Source: Streptomyces roseoverticillatus (GTDB lineage Bacteria > Actinomycetota > Actinomycetes > Streptomycetales > Streptomycetaceae). Taken from it: a stretch of DNA of 64,000 nucleotides. The position numbers and the translations under genes were made by a program. This document shows positions 7,789 through 16,800 of the stretch, piece by piece. Location: assembly GCF_000719265.1 (NCBI RefSeq), contig NZ_JOFL01000011.1, positions 62,001-126,000 of the forward strand. Reading direction: 5' to 3'. Position 1 is the stretch's first letter. Every line of letters starts with the position of its first letter. The notes beneath the pieces are model-generated. The model was not told the DNA's origin, searched no databases, and saw only the letters and a program-made list of their open reading frames with translations.

Positions 7789-8700
7789 TCAGGGGCGGCC
7801 GAGCTGGGCCGAGATCCGGCCGAGCTGCTCCAGCCGCTGTTCCAGCGTCGGGTGGGAGGACAGCAGGCGGCTGAAGCTTTCCTTGGAGAACGCGGGCGCG
7901 AAGTAGAAGGCGTTGAACGGCTCGGCCTGCCGGAGGTCGCGGGTGGGGATCCGCGCCATCTCGCCGGTGACCTTGGTCAGGGCGGCGGCCAGCGCGGACG
8001 GCCGGCCGGTCAGCAGGGCTCCCGCGCGGTCGGCGGACAGTTCCCGGTAGCGCGACAACAGGCGGGTGAGCAGGAAGCTGATGGCGTAGACGACAGCGCT
8101 GATCAGCGGGATCAGCACGACCAGAACGGCCGTGTTGCTGTCGCGCCCGCCCACGCGGCGGAAGCCGCCCCACAGGCCGACGCGCGTGATGATCCCGGCC
8201 AGCACGCCCAGGAAGGAGGCGATGGTCATGACGGCGACGTCGCGGTGGGCGACATGGGAGAGCTCGTGGGCGAGCACGCCCTCCAGTTCCTCGGGCTCCA
8301 GCCTGCGCAGCAGCCCCGTGGTCGCGCACACCAGGGAATTCTTCCGGTTGCGCCCGGTGGCGAAGGCGTTCGGCACGTCGCTGTCGGCGATCGCCACGCG
8401 CGGCTTGGGCATGTCCGCGAGCGCGCACAAGCGGTCGACGGCGCCGTGCAGCTCGGGCGCCTGCTCGGGCGTGACTTCGCGCGCCCCCATGCTGAAGGCG
8501 GCGATCCGGTCGCTGAACCAGAACTGCGCGACGAACATGCCTCCCGCGAAGAGCAGGATGAGCGGCCAGGCGCCGCGCAGCAACGCCAGCAGCACCCCCA
8601 CGAAGACCACGTAGAGCAGCCCGATGAAGAACATCGTGCTCACCATGCGGGTGGTCAGCCCCCGGTCTGGGGCGAATCGGGTGCTCTTCGAGGAGTGCAT
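7789..8700 (-). CDS. htpX: Zinc metalloprotease HtpX (M48B)
   Basis: The 303-residue membrane protease has two N-terminal TM helices (about 20-60), the zinc motif HELSH in GVLAHELSHVAHRD, two further TM segments, and the downstream Glu ligand in SADRAGA. HtpX degrades misfolded membrane proteins at the cytoplasmic face. The ATG at 8700 is preceded by GGGAGG with six-base spacing. It is followed by pspAB, matching the known actinobacterial pair. The promoter region carries a striking 19-bp tandem repeat (8775-8887). Confidence 0.93.
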   Translation of the reverse strand: MHSSKSTRFAPDRGLTTRMVSTMFFIGLLYVVFVGVLLALLRGAWPLILLFAGGMFVAQFWFSDRIAAFSMGAREVTPEQAPELHGAVDRLCALADMPKPRVAIADSDVPNAFATGRNRKNSLVCATTGLLRRLEPEELEGVLAHELSHVAHRDVAVMTIASFLGVLAGIITRVGLWGGFRRVGGRDSNTAVLVVLIPLISAVVYAISFLLTRLLSRYRELSADRAGALLTGRPSALAAALTKVTGEMARIPTRDLRQAEPFNAFYFAPAFSKESFSRLLSSHPTLEQRLEQLGRISAQLGRP

Positions 8701-8774
8701 GGGAAAACCTCCCGGGCCGGCTCTCCGGGGAACGCGCCCCCGGTGGTTGCCTATGCCCCGATTCTCCCTCTTCA

Positions 8775-8887
8775 CCGATCGCGCGGGGAATCCTCGGTCG
8801 CGGAGGGATCCCCGGTTACGGAGGAAAGTACCGGTTACGGAGGAAATCGCCGGTTACGGGGAGGGTCCCCGGTCGTGCGGGGATCCC
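8775..8887. repeat. Six tandem imperfect 19-bp repeats upstream of htpX
   Basis: Units begin at about 8775, 8793, 8812, 8831, 8850 and 8869, with a period of 19 (first step 18). The best-conserved copies read CCGGTTACGGAGGAAA. The last unit runs into the terminator hairpin of the LLM gene. The array fills the intergenic space before htpX. Near-constant spacing close to two helical turns suggests several protein molecules binding one DNA face, or recent slippage duplication. Confidence 0.8.
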
Positions 8888-8911
8888 CGCGGCCCGGGGA
8901 TCCCCGCACGA
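8873..8911 (-). terminator. Strong hairpin after the LLM oxidoreductase gene
   Basis: A perfect 16-base inverted repeat (8873-8888 with 8896-8911) encloses a seven-base loop. Each arm contains GGGGATCCCC. It lies 12 bp downstream of the stop of the reverse-strand LLM gene. Confidence 0.75.
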
Positions 8912-8923
8912 TCACTGCTCCGC

Positions 8924-9826
8924 TCAGTCGGCGAGCTGGGCGAGCCCGTCCGTGGCGATCTTCTCGAAGACCGAGACGTCCGCCGCGAAGACCGAACCGG
9001 CGATGGGCCAGTGCACCACGATCTCGTCGATGCCGAGCTCCGCGTGCGAACCCGCGAAGTCGACGAAGGCGTCCACGGAGTCCAGCGGGCGGTCCGGGCT
9101 GAAGCCCGTCAGCATCGTCTTCCCCAGCTCCGAGACGTCCCTGCCCCGTTCCGCACAGGCCGCGCCCAGGCGCTCGATCTGGCCCGCCACGGCCGCCCGG
9201 GACTGCTCCGGCGTGCCGGTCTCGAACAGCTTCGGGTCACCCGTGGTCACCCACGCCTGCCCGTACCGGGCCGCGAGCTTCATGCCGCGCGGGCCCGTGG
9301 CCGCCACGGCGAAGGGCAGCCGGGGGCGCTGCACGCAGCCGGGGATGTTGCGCACCTCGAAGGCGGAGTAGTGCTCACCCTCGTACGTGACGACGTCCTC
9401 GGTGAGCAGGCGGTCCAGCAGCGGCACGAACTCGCCGAAGCGGTCGGCCCGCTCCCGCGGCGTCCACGGCTCCTGGCCGTCCTTCAGCAGTGCGGTGGCG
9501 TCGAAACCGGAGCCGCCGGCCCCGATGCCGAGCGTGATGCGGCCGCCCGAGATGTCGTCCAGGGAGATGAGCTCCTTGGCCAGGGTGACCGGGTGCCGGA
9601 AGTTGGGCGAGGTGACGAGCGTGCCCAGGCGTATCCGGGAGGTGGCGGCCGCGGCCGCCGTCAGCGTGGGGATCGCGCCGAACCACGGCCCGTCCCGGAA
9701 GGTCCGCCAGGACAGGTGGTCGTAGGTGTAGGCGGTGTGGAAGCCCAGCTCCTCCGCACGCTGCCAGGCGGCCCGGCCGCCCTCGGACCAGCGGCGGTCG
9801 GGAAGGATCACGGTGCTCAGTCGCAT
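8924..9826 (-). CDS. LLM class F420-dependent oxidoreductase
   Basis: The 300-residue protein is a luciferase-like (beta/alpha)8 barrel: RLSTVILP at the N-terminus, HTAYTYDHLSW, RIRLGTLVTSPNFRHPVTLAKELISLDDISGGRITLGIGAGG, and RLPFAVAATGPRGMKLAARYGQAWV. This pattern is typical of F420H2-dependent members rather than bacterial luciferases. It probably performs hydride transfer on a small molecule; the substrate is unknown. ATG 9826 is chosen because family members begin here; no clear ribosome-binding site precedes it, so a leaderless transcript is possible. Confidence 0.85.
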   Translation of the reverse strand: MRLSTVILPDRRWSEGGRAAWQRAEELGFHTAYTYDHLSWRTFRDGPWFGAIPTLTAAAAATSRIRLGTLVTSPNFRHPVTLAKELISLDDISGGRITLGIGAGGSGFDATALLKDGQEPWTPRERADRFGEFVPLLDRLLTEDVVTYEGEHYSAFEVRNIPGCVQRPRLPFAVAATGPRGMKLAARYGQAWVTTGDPKLFETGTPEQSRAAVAGQIERLGAACAERGRDVSELGKTMLTGFSPDRPLDSVDAFVDFAGSHAELGIDEIVVHWPIAGSVFAADVSVFEKIATDGLAQLAD

Positions 9827-9906
9827 GACACCGAGCCTAGGCCGTGGGACCGGCGCACCCCCCGTGACAACGGACACACCCCCGGCTTGAACGCATGCGC
9901 GGCGTT

Positions 9907-9922
9907 GCGCACACCTGTGCGC
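9907..9922. promoter_or_regulatory. Inverted repeat in the LLM/HAD divergent promoter region
   Basis: GCGCACA-CC-TGTGCGC is a perfect inverted repeat between two divergent genes, 22 bp before the HAD start codon. It could be an operator; the binding protein is unknown. Confidence 0.35.
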
Positions 9923-9943
9923 CGCATATGCCGGTGGCCCACA

Positions 9944-10834
9944 ATGGAATCCGTGACTTCAGCTATCGAGCAGCCCGAGACCTCCGCCGCACGGCGGCCC
10001 GCCGCAGTGCCCCGCCTGATCGCCACCGACCTGGACGGCACCCTGCTGCGGGACGACAAGACGGTCTCCGAGCGCACGGTGGCGGCCCTCGCCGCCGCCG
10101 AGGCGGCGGGCATCGAGGTCTTCTTCGTCACCGGCCGCCCGGCCCGCTGGATGGACGTGGTCAGCGACCACGTCCACGGTCACGGCCTGGCGATATGCGC
10201 CAACGGCGCCGCGGTCGTCGACCTGCGCGACGGCGCCCGCTTCGTCGACGTCCGTCCCCTGGAGCGCGCCGACGCCCTTGCCGTCGTGCACGCCGTACGC
10301 GCCGCCGCCCCGGGCTCCTCGTTCGCCGTGGAGCGCACCACGGGCATCCACTACGAGCCCGAGTACCCGCCGTTCTTCCTCGACCCGGACGCCCTCGTCG
10401 CCCCGGCGGAGAAGCTCCTGGCCGAGGACAGCGGCTATACCGAGCCGATCCTCAAGCTACTGGCCAGCCACCCCGGCCTCGGCCCGGACGAGTTCCTCAC
10501 GATCGCCCGCACCGCGGCGGGGGACCACGGCTCCTTCACCCGGTCCAGCCCGACCGCACTGCTGGAGATCAGCGGCCTGGGGGTCAGCAAGGCCAGCACC
10601 CTGGCGCAGTGCTGCGCAGAGCGCGGCATCTCCCCGGAGGAGGTCGTGGCGTTCGGGGACATGCCCAACGACCTGGAGATGCTCGGCTGGGCAGGCACCG
10701 CGTACGCCATGGCGAACGCACACCCCGACGTGCTTGCGGTCACCGCCCACCACACCGCGGCCAACACCGAGGACGGCGTCGCCGCCGTCATCGAGCAGAT
10801 CCTGGAGGCACGGTCCGCAGGAGGTCCCCGCTAG
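9944..10834 (+). CDS. HAD superfamily hydrolase, Cof type
   Basis: The 296-residue protein has HAD motif I (IATDLDGTLL), motif II (VFFVTGRPA), and motifs III/IV (SKASTL and FGDMPNDLEML). A long cap sits between motifs II and III, as in Cof-type IIB phosphatases. These act on sugar phosphates, FMN or similar substrates; this substrate is unknown. ATG 9944 is used; an in-frame GTG at 9953 is an alternative. It converges with the M23 peptidase gene with 25 bp between stops. Confidence 0.87.
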   Translation: MESVTSAIEQPETSAARRPAAVPRLIATDLDGTLLRDDKTVSERTVAALAAAEAAGIEVFFVTGRPARWMDVVSDHVHGHGLAICANGAAVVDLRDGARFVDVRPLERADALAVVHAVRAAAPGSSFAVERTTGIHYEPEYPPFFLDPDALVAPAEKLLAEDSGYTEPILKLLASHPGLGPDEFLTIARTAAGDHGSFTRSSPTALLEISGLGVSKASTLAQCCAERGISPEEVVAFGDMPNDLEMLGWAGTAYAMANAHPDVLAVTAHHTAANTEDGVAAVIEQILEARSAGGPR

Positions 10835-10859
10835 GGCTCTCCCGGCCGGTGTCCGGGGC

Positions 10860-11990
10860 CTACAGCCGCACCCCGCGCGCGTTCAGCCACGGCACCGGAT
10901 CGACCGCCGATCCGAACTCGGGCGAGGTGCGGATCTCGAAGTGCAGGTGCGGCCCCGTGGAGTTGCCGGTCGTCCCCGACATCCCGATCCACTGGCCGGC
11001 GCGCACCTGCTGCCCGGGTCTCACGAACATCGCCGCCAGGTGCGCGTACTGCGAGTACCAGCCGTCGTCGTGCTGCACGACCAGGCTGATGCCGAACGCC
11101 CCTCCGCAGCCGGTCGCGACCACCGTCCCCGCCCCGATCGAGCGGACAGGGGTACCGGAGGGCACGGCGAAGTCCTGCCCGCTGTGCGTGCTCGCCCAGT
11201 TGGCGCCCACGCCGCCGAAGCCCGCGGTCAGCTGGTACGAGGTCACCGGGCGGGTCCAGCGACCGTTCGCCTGCGCCACGGCCTGGTCCTTGGCCGTCCC
11301 GCCGCCGGCGGCCGCGCGGTCGAGCGGGAGCGGGCTGCAGCGACCGCTGTCGATCGACCCCTGCGCCATGACATTGAGATCCGCCCGGGCCGCCGTGAGA
11401 CGGGCCTCGGCGGCCCGCACGTGCGCCTGCAGCTGCTCCCTGTCCTTGTCGGCATTGACCTGTGCGGCGACCAGCTCCTGCTCCTCGGCGACGAGGCTCC
11501 GGCTCTTGCGGTCGTCGTCGTCCAGCATCCACGCCAGCCGGGCGCGGCGGCGCGCGTCGGGCAGCTGCAGGGCCATCAGATCGAAGGGGTCATCGGCCTC
11601 CGAATCGTCGGCAGGGACGGTGGTGAAGCCCCCCGTGCGGTACTGCGCCCGGGCGGCCGACCCCAGGTCCTCGCGCAACGTGTCCGAGACGGCCCTCCGG
11701 CCCTGCAACCGGCGGCCTATCTCCTGGGCCCGCGCCTCGTGCGCCTTGGCCACGTGCTGCGCCTCCTCGTACCGGTGCCGCGTCTCCTCGACCTCCCCGG
11801 CCAGCCGGAGCACCTCGGAGGTGACCCGGCTCGCGCGGTCCGGCGCGTGCACCGCTTCCGGCGGGCCGGAGCGGAGTGACGGAAATCCGAGCGCGCACAC
11901 GCTGCACAGCACGCACAGGACGGCGAGGGCCGCAGCGCCGGCCTTCGGCAGCAGGCGCGGCCCGCGTATCGGTAGGCACAGGCGTCGCAT
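10860..11990 (-). CDS. M23 family metallopeptidase (LytM-type, secreted)
   Basis: The 376-residue protein has an N-terminal hydrophobic signal/anchor (AAALAVLCVLCSVCALG, about 18-36) and a coiled-coil segment (about 55-180, repeated heptads such as EVEETRHRYEEAQHVAKAHE). The C-terminal LytM domain shows HSGQDFAVP, GYxxx-like YSQYAHL and GPHLHFEIR zinc/catalytic motifs. The architecture resembles EnvC/NlpD-like or RipA-associated peptidoglycan endopeptidases. It probably cleaves peptidoglycan crosslinks outside the membrane. Zinc ligands appear complete, so it should be active rather than a degenerate activator. Confidence 0.9.
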   Translation of the reverse strand: MRRLCLPIRGPRLLPKAGAAALAVLCVLCSVCALGFPSLRSGPPEAVHAPDRASRVTSEVLRLAGEVEETRHRYEEAQHVAKAHEARAQEIGRRLQGRRAVSDTLREDLGSAARAQYRTGGFTTVPADDSEADDPFDLMALQLPDARRRARLAWMLDDDDRKSRSLVAEEQELVAAQVNADKDREQLQAHVRAAEARLTAARADLNVMAQGSIDSGRCSPLPLDRAAAGGGTAKDQAVAQANGRWTRPVTSYQLTAGFGGVGANWASTHSGQDFAVPSGTPVRSIGAGTVVATGCGGAFGISLVVQHDDGWYSQYAHLAAMFVRPGQQVRAGQWIGMSGTTGNSTGPHLHFEIRTSPEFGSAVDPVPWLNARGVRL

Positions 11991-12078
11991 GGACGCGATC
12001 TTGTCGCGTGTCCCGGGCGGGCGCGCCCGCTGAGGTCCGTTCGGTGGACCTGCTGCGGCCGGACGGGCGACGGTGCCC

Positions 12079-13851
12079 CTACAGAGGCGCTTCCCACACC
12101 ACCCGGGTGCCGCCCCCGTCCTCCCCGAGCCCCGGCCCGTACGAGCTGGATCCGCCCAGCGACTCGGCGCGCTTGGCGAGGTTCCTCAGCCCGCTGCGCC
12201 GGCCGCCCTCCGGGATGCCGACCCCGTCGTCCGCAACGGTCAGCCGCACCGCGGGCCTGCCGTCCGGAAGAGTGACCGTGGCGTCGACGACCACCTCCAT
12301 CCGGGACGCGCGGGCGTGCCGGAACGCGTTGGAGAGGGCCTCGCGCAGCGCCGCGATGAGGTTCTTGCCGGTGAGCTCCCCGACCTTCGCGTCGACAGGG
12401 CCGACGAAGTTCGCGGAGGGCTGGAAGCCCAGTGGCACCGCTGCCGTTCCCAGCTCGCGCAGGACGCGCGTACGGAGCCCCGCGGGCGCCTCGGCGGGCC
12501 CCTGCTGCAGCGCGAAAATGGCCGTACGGATCTCCTGGATGGTCACGTCCAGCTCGTCTACGGCCTGCCCGACCTTCACCTTCACGTCGGGGACGACGGC
12601 GTTGCGCTGCGCGCTCTCCAGCATCAGCCCGGTGGCGAACAGCCGCTGGATGACCAAGTCGTGCAGGTCGCGGGCGATCCGGTCGCGGTCCTCGTAGACA
12701 GCCAGCCGCTCGCGGTCGCGCTGCGCCTCGGCCATGACGAGGGCAAGCGCGGCCTGGGCGGCGAACTGGGCGGCGAGCGTGCGCTCGGCCGGTGTGAACC
12801 TGCGGGCGCCGCGCGCCCGCGGCGTCGCGAGCGTCCCGAGTACCCGGTCGCCGCTCTTGAGCGGCAGCAGCATGCTCGGGCCGAAGCGGGGCGCCACCTC
12901 CGTGATCATGCGGGGGTCGGTGGCGGAGTCGTCGATGAAGACCGGTTCGCCGGCGAGCAGGTGCGAGACCACCGGGCTGTGGGGCGGTATCACCGTCCCC
13001 AGCAGGCCGGACGGATCGTCGGCGGAGACGGCCACCATCTCCAGCCCGCCGTCGCCGTCCGGCAGCAGCACGATGCCCGCGGCCGAGTCCGCGAGGCGGC
13101 GCGCCTGCTCGGCGACGACCGACAGGGCGTCCTCGGCGTCACCGCGCGACAGCAGGGCCGTCGTGACAGCCACCGAACCGTCGATCCAGCGCATGCGCTG
13201 GCGCTCCTCGTCGTGCACGCGCGCGTTGCCGATCGCGATGCCGGCCTCCGTCGCGAGGATCTTCACCATGTTCAGGTCGGCGAGGCTGAACTCGCGGCCG
13301 CCCAGTTTCTCGGTGAGGTAGAGGTTGCCGAAGATCTCGGCCCCGACGCGGATGGGCACGCCCAGGAAGGTGCGCATCGGCGGGTGCCCCGGCGGGAAGC
13401 CGGCCGAGCGCGGGTCCGACGAGAGGTCGGTGAGCATCACGGGCGCGGGCTGGTGGATGAGCGCCCCGAGCAGCCCGTGGCGGCCGTCGGGGAGCGCGCC
13501 GATGCGCTCGTGCTGCTCCTTGGTCACGCCGTACGTGATGAAGTCGGCCAGGCCCTCACCGGTGGAGTCGATGACACCGATGGCGGCGTAGCGGGCGTCG
13601 GCGAGCTCGGCCGCTGTCCGCGTGATGCGGTCGAGCGTGCTGTGCAGCTCAAGGCCCGTGCCGACCGAGCGCATGGCCTCCAGCAGCTGCGGGATGCGCG
13701 CGGTGAGCTCCGTGGACATGCCCTGGAGGCTGCGGGTGGCCTCCGTGGCGATGGCCAGGGGGTCCATCGGGCCCGGCCCGCGCCCGGGCGCACCGGCCCG
13801 TCCGGGGCCGGCGGCGTCCCGCGGGCGGGGGGCGTCTGCCGTGGCTGCCAT
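12079..13851 (-). CDS. GAF-GAF sensor histidine kinase, DevS/DosS-like (orphan)
   Basis: The 590-residue kinase has two tandem GAF domains (about 60-210 and 225-375), a HisKA_3 dimerisation domain with RIARDLHDLVIQRLFATGL (phospho-acceptor His in DLHD) and an HATPase domain (VADDGVGIPEGG, SGLRNLAKRAESLGG). The first GAF carries GFPPGHPPMRTFLGVP. The His (about residue 156) sits in the position of the heme-ligating His149 of mycobacterial DevS, suggesting a heme-based O2/NO/CO sensor. It has no TM helix and no adjacent response regulator. Its start lies 10 bp beyond the stop of cydDC, in the same direction. Confidence 0.9.
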   Translation of the reverse strand: MAATADAPRPRDAAGPGRAGAPGRGPGPMDPLAIATEATRSLQGMSTELTARIPQLLEAMRSVGTGLELHSTLDRITRTAAELADARYAAIGVIDSTGEGLADFITYGVTKEQHERIGALPDGRHGLLGALIHQPAPVMLTDLSSDPRSAGFPPGHPPMRTFLGVPIRVGAEIFGNLYLTEKLGGREFSLADLNMVKILATEAGIAIGNARVHDEERQRMRWIDGSVAVTTALLSRGDAEDALSVVAEQARRLADSAAGIVLLPDGDGGLEMVAVSADDPSGLLGTVIPPHSPVVSHLLAGEPVFIDDSATDPRMITEVAPRFGPSMLLPLKSGDRVLGTLATPRARGARRFTPAERTLAAQFAAQAALALVMAEAQRDRERLAVYEDRDRIARDLHDLVIQRLFATGLMLESAQRNAVVPDVKVKVGQAVDELDVTIQEIRTAIFALQQGPAEAPAGLRTRVLRELGTAAVPLGFQPSANFVGPVDAKVGELTGKNLIAALREALSNAFRHARASRMEVVVDATVTLPDGRPAVRLTVADDGVGIPEGGRRSGLRNLAKRAESLGGSSSYGPGLGEDGGGTRVVWEAPL

Positions 13852-13861
13852 ACCCAAGAGC

Positions 13862-16800
13862 CTAGTAAGCCCCATTTGTCAGGGAAAGCGCTTGCGGGCG
13901 GGTGTCCGCCCCGGCGTCCGCCACGGCCTCGCGCTCCAGCATCCGGCGGAACGGCCCGTCCACGCCCGCCAGCGCCTCGTACGGGCCTTGCTGGACCGTC
14001 CGGCCCTCCTCCAGCACGATCACCTCGTCGACCGCCTCCAAGCCCGTCAGCCGGTGCGTGATGAGCACGGTCGTGCGCCCCTCCGTGGCCGCCAGCAGAT
14101 CGGCGGTCAGCGCGTCCGCGGTCGGCAGGTCGAGGTGCTCGGCCGGCTCGTCGAGCACCAGCACGGGGAAGTCCGCGAGCAGCGCGCGGGCGAGCGCGAG
14201 CCGCTGCCGCTGCCCGCCGGACAGGCGTGCCCCGTGCTCCCCGACCAGCGTGTCGAGCCCCTGCGGAAGCCCGTCGACCCACTCCAGGAGACGCGCCGAC
14301 CGCAGGGCTTCGCGCAGATCGGCCTCACTCGCCTCCGGCCGGGCAAGGCGCAGGTTCTCGCGCAGGGAGCTGTCGAAGATGTGCGCGTCCTGCGCGCACA
14401 GCCCCACCAGCCGGCGCACCGCTTCGCCCGCCATGGGCGCCGTGTCCCTGCCGGCGAGGGTGTACGCGCCGGACTCCGCGTCCAGGAAGCGCAGCAGCAC
14501 CTGCGCGAGCGTCGTCTTGCCGGCTCCGGACCGGCCCACCACGGCCACTCTGCGGCCCGCTCCGAGCTCCAGGCCGAACTCCTCCAGGGCAGGGGCGGGC
14601 TGCCCCGGGTAGCGCACCGTCAGGCCTGTCAGCCGCAGCGGGAACGGCGTTCCGGGCGCGTCGGCCGTCCCCTCCCGTACGGGCAGAGAGGCATCCAGCA
14701 CCTCGTACACGCGCTCCGCCGAGCGCCGTACACGCTGCCGGTACTGCACCGCGAGCGGGAGACCTGCCACCGCCTCGAACGCGGCCAGCGGGGTCAGCAC
14801 CACCACGGCCAGCCACAGGCCGTCCAGCCGGCCTGTGTACACCGCCGTCACTCCCGTCCAGGCGGCAGCAGCCACCGTCAGCCCGCACGTGAGGGCGGAG
14901 AGGCCCGAACCGAGCGCCGTGGCCGCCGCGGCACGCCGGGCGATACCAGTGAGCCGGCCGTCGGCCGCACGCAGTCCGGCCAGCCGCTCCGGCAGGGCAC
15001 CGGCCACGGTCAACTCGTCCGTACCGGCGAGGACATCAACCACCTGGACGGACAACTCGCCGCGGGCGGGCGCGGACTGCCGCTCCGCGCGCCGGGCGAC
15101 CGCTCCGGACAGCAGGGGCACGGCCACGCCCGCGACCAGCAGCCCGAGGGCGAGCACGAGACCGGCCTCCGGGAGCAGCCAGGCCGTGAAGCCGACGGCC
15201 GCGCCGCCCACGAGGACGGCCGAACCGACCGGCAGCAGCCAGCGCAGGAAGTAGTCCTGCAGGGCGTCCACGTCCGCCACGAGCCGGGACAGCAGGTCGC
15301 CCCGGTGGGTGTCGCGCAGCCCGGCGGGCGCCAGGCGCTCCAGCCGCCGGTACACCCCGACGCGCAGGCCGGCCAGGGCCCGCAGGACGGCGTCGTGGGA
15401 GACCAGGCGTTCGGCGTAGCGGAAGACGGCGCGCCCGATGCCGAACGCGCGGGTCGCGGTGACGGCGACCATCAGGTAGAGCACGGGCGGCTGCTGCGAG
15501 GCGCGCGAGATGAGCCAGCCGGACACGGCCATCAGCCCCACGGCGCTGCCGAGGGCCAGGGCGCCCAGCAGCAGTGCCAGGGCGAACCGCGCCCGCAGGG
15601 GGCGCCCGGCGGCACGCACGCGCCCGAGGACGCCGGGAGCCCGCGGGGCGGGCGGGACCTCGGCCGGCTCGTCGGCGGAGCCGGCCGGTGCGAGGCTCCC
15701 GGCCCCCGAAGCCTGCACTTCCGAACCCTGTACTTCCCGGTCCTGCGCTTCCAAGCCCCGCGCTTCCGAGCTCTGCGTTTCCAGGTCCTGCGTTTCCAGG
15801 TCCTGCGATTCCGGGCAGGGCGACGCCGGGCAGGGCGATTCCGCGCCCCGGACCCCGGAGCCGAGCGGTCCCGGCTCATCGGTGCGCTGCGCCGGCACCG
15901 CTTCCGGCCCGGCTGCCGGACCGGCCAGCCGTACCGTCCGGTCGGCCACGGCGAGCAGCGCCGGCCGGTGCACGACCATGATCACGGTGCGCCCGGCAGC
16001 CAGCCTCCGGATCGCCTCGACGACCGAGGCCTCGGTCTCCCCGTCCAGGTTCGCGGTCGGCTCGTCCAGCAGCAGGACCGGCCGGTCGGCAAGGAACGCC
16101 CTTGCCAGCGCGAGGCGTTGGCGCTGCCCGGCGGAGAGCCCGGCTCCGTTCTCGCCGAGCCGAGTGTCAGTGCCGTGGTGCAGCATGGTCACGAAGTCGA
16201 ACGCACCGGCTGCGCGCAGTGCGTCGTGCACCTGTGCGTCCGTGGCGCCGGGCCGTGCCAGTCGTACGTTCTCGGCGACCGTCCCGGCGAAGAGACGGGG
16301 TCGTTGCGGGACCCAGGCCACCTGGTCCCGCCAGCTTTCGGGGGAGAGCGATGCCAGATCCGTACCGCCCACGAGCACCCGGCCGGCGGCCGGGCGGGCG
16401 AAGCCGAGCAGCACGTTCAGCAGGGTGGTCTTACCGGAGCCGCTGGGGCCCACGAGCGCGACCGTCTCCCCGGCCCGGACCTCGAACGACGTCTCAGGCA
16501 GGGAGGGTTCGGCCCGCCCCGCGTGGCGCACCACCAGCCGGTCGACGGTCAGGGCGGCCCGCCGGGCGTCGGGGGCCGGAGCGGTCCCCGACGCGGCCGG
16601 CTCGGTCTCCAGGACGGCGAAGACCTCGTCGGCGGCCGCCAGGCCCTCGGCCGCCGCGTGGTACTGCGCGCCCACCTGCCGCAGCGGCAGATAGGCCTCG
16701 GGCGCGAGCACCAGCACCAGCAGTCCGGTGTACAGGCCGAGTTCACCGTGCACGAGCCGCATGCCGATGCCGACGGCGACCAGCGCCACCGACACGGTCG

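Noticed and set aside
8775..8887. CRISPR-like array
   Set aside because: The 19-bp units are directly adjacent with no unique spacers, and there are no cas genes.
12073..14061. Long forward open frame opposite the GAF kinase
   Set aside because: It is the antisense shadow of a strongly supported kinase with clear domain motifs. High GC suppresses stop codons on both strands.
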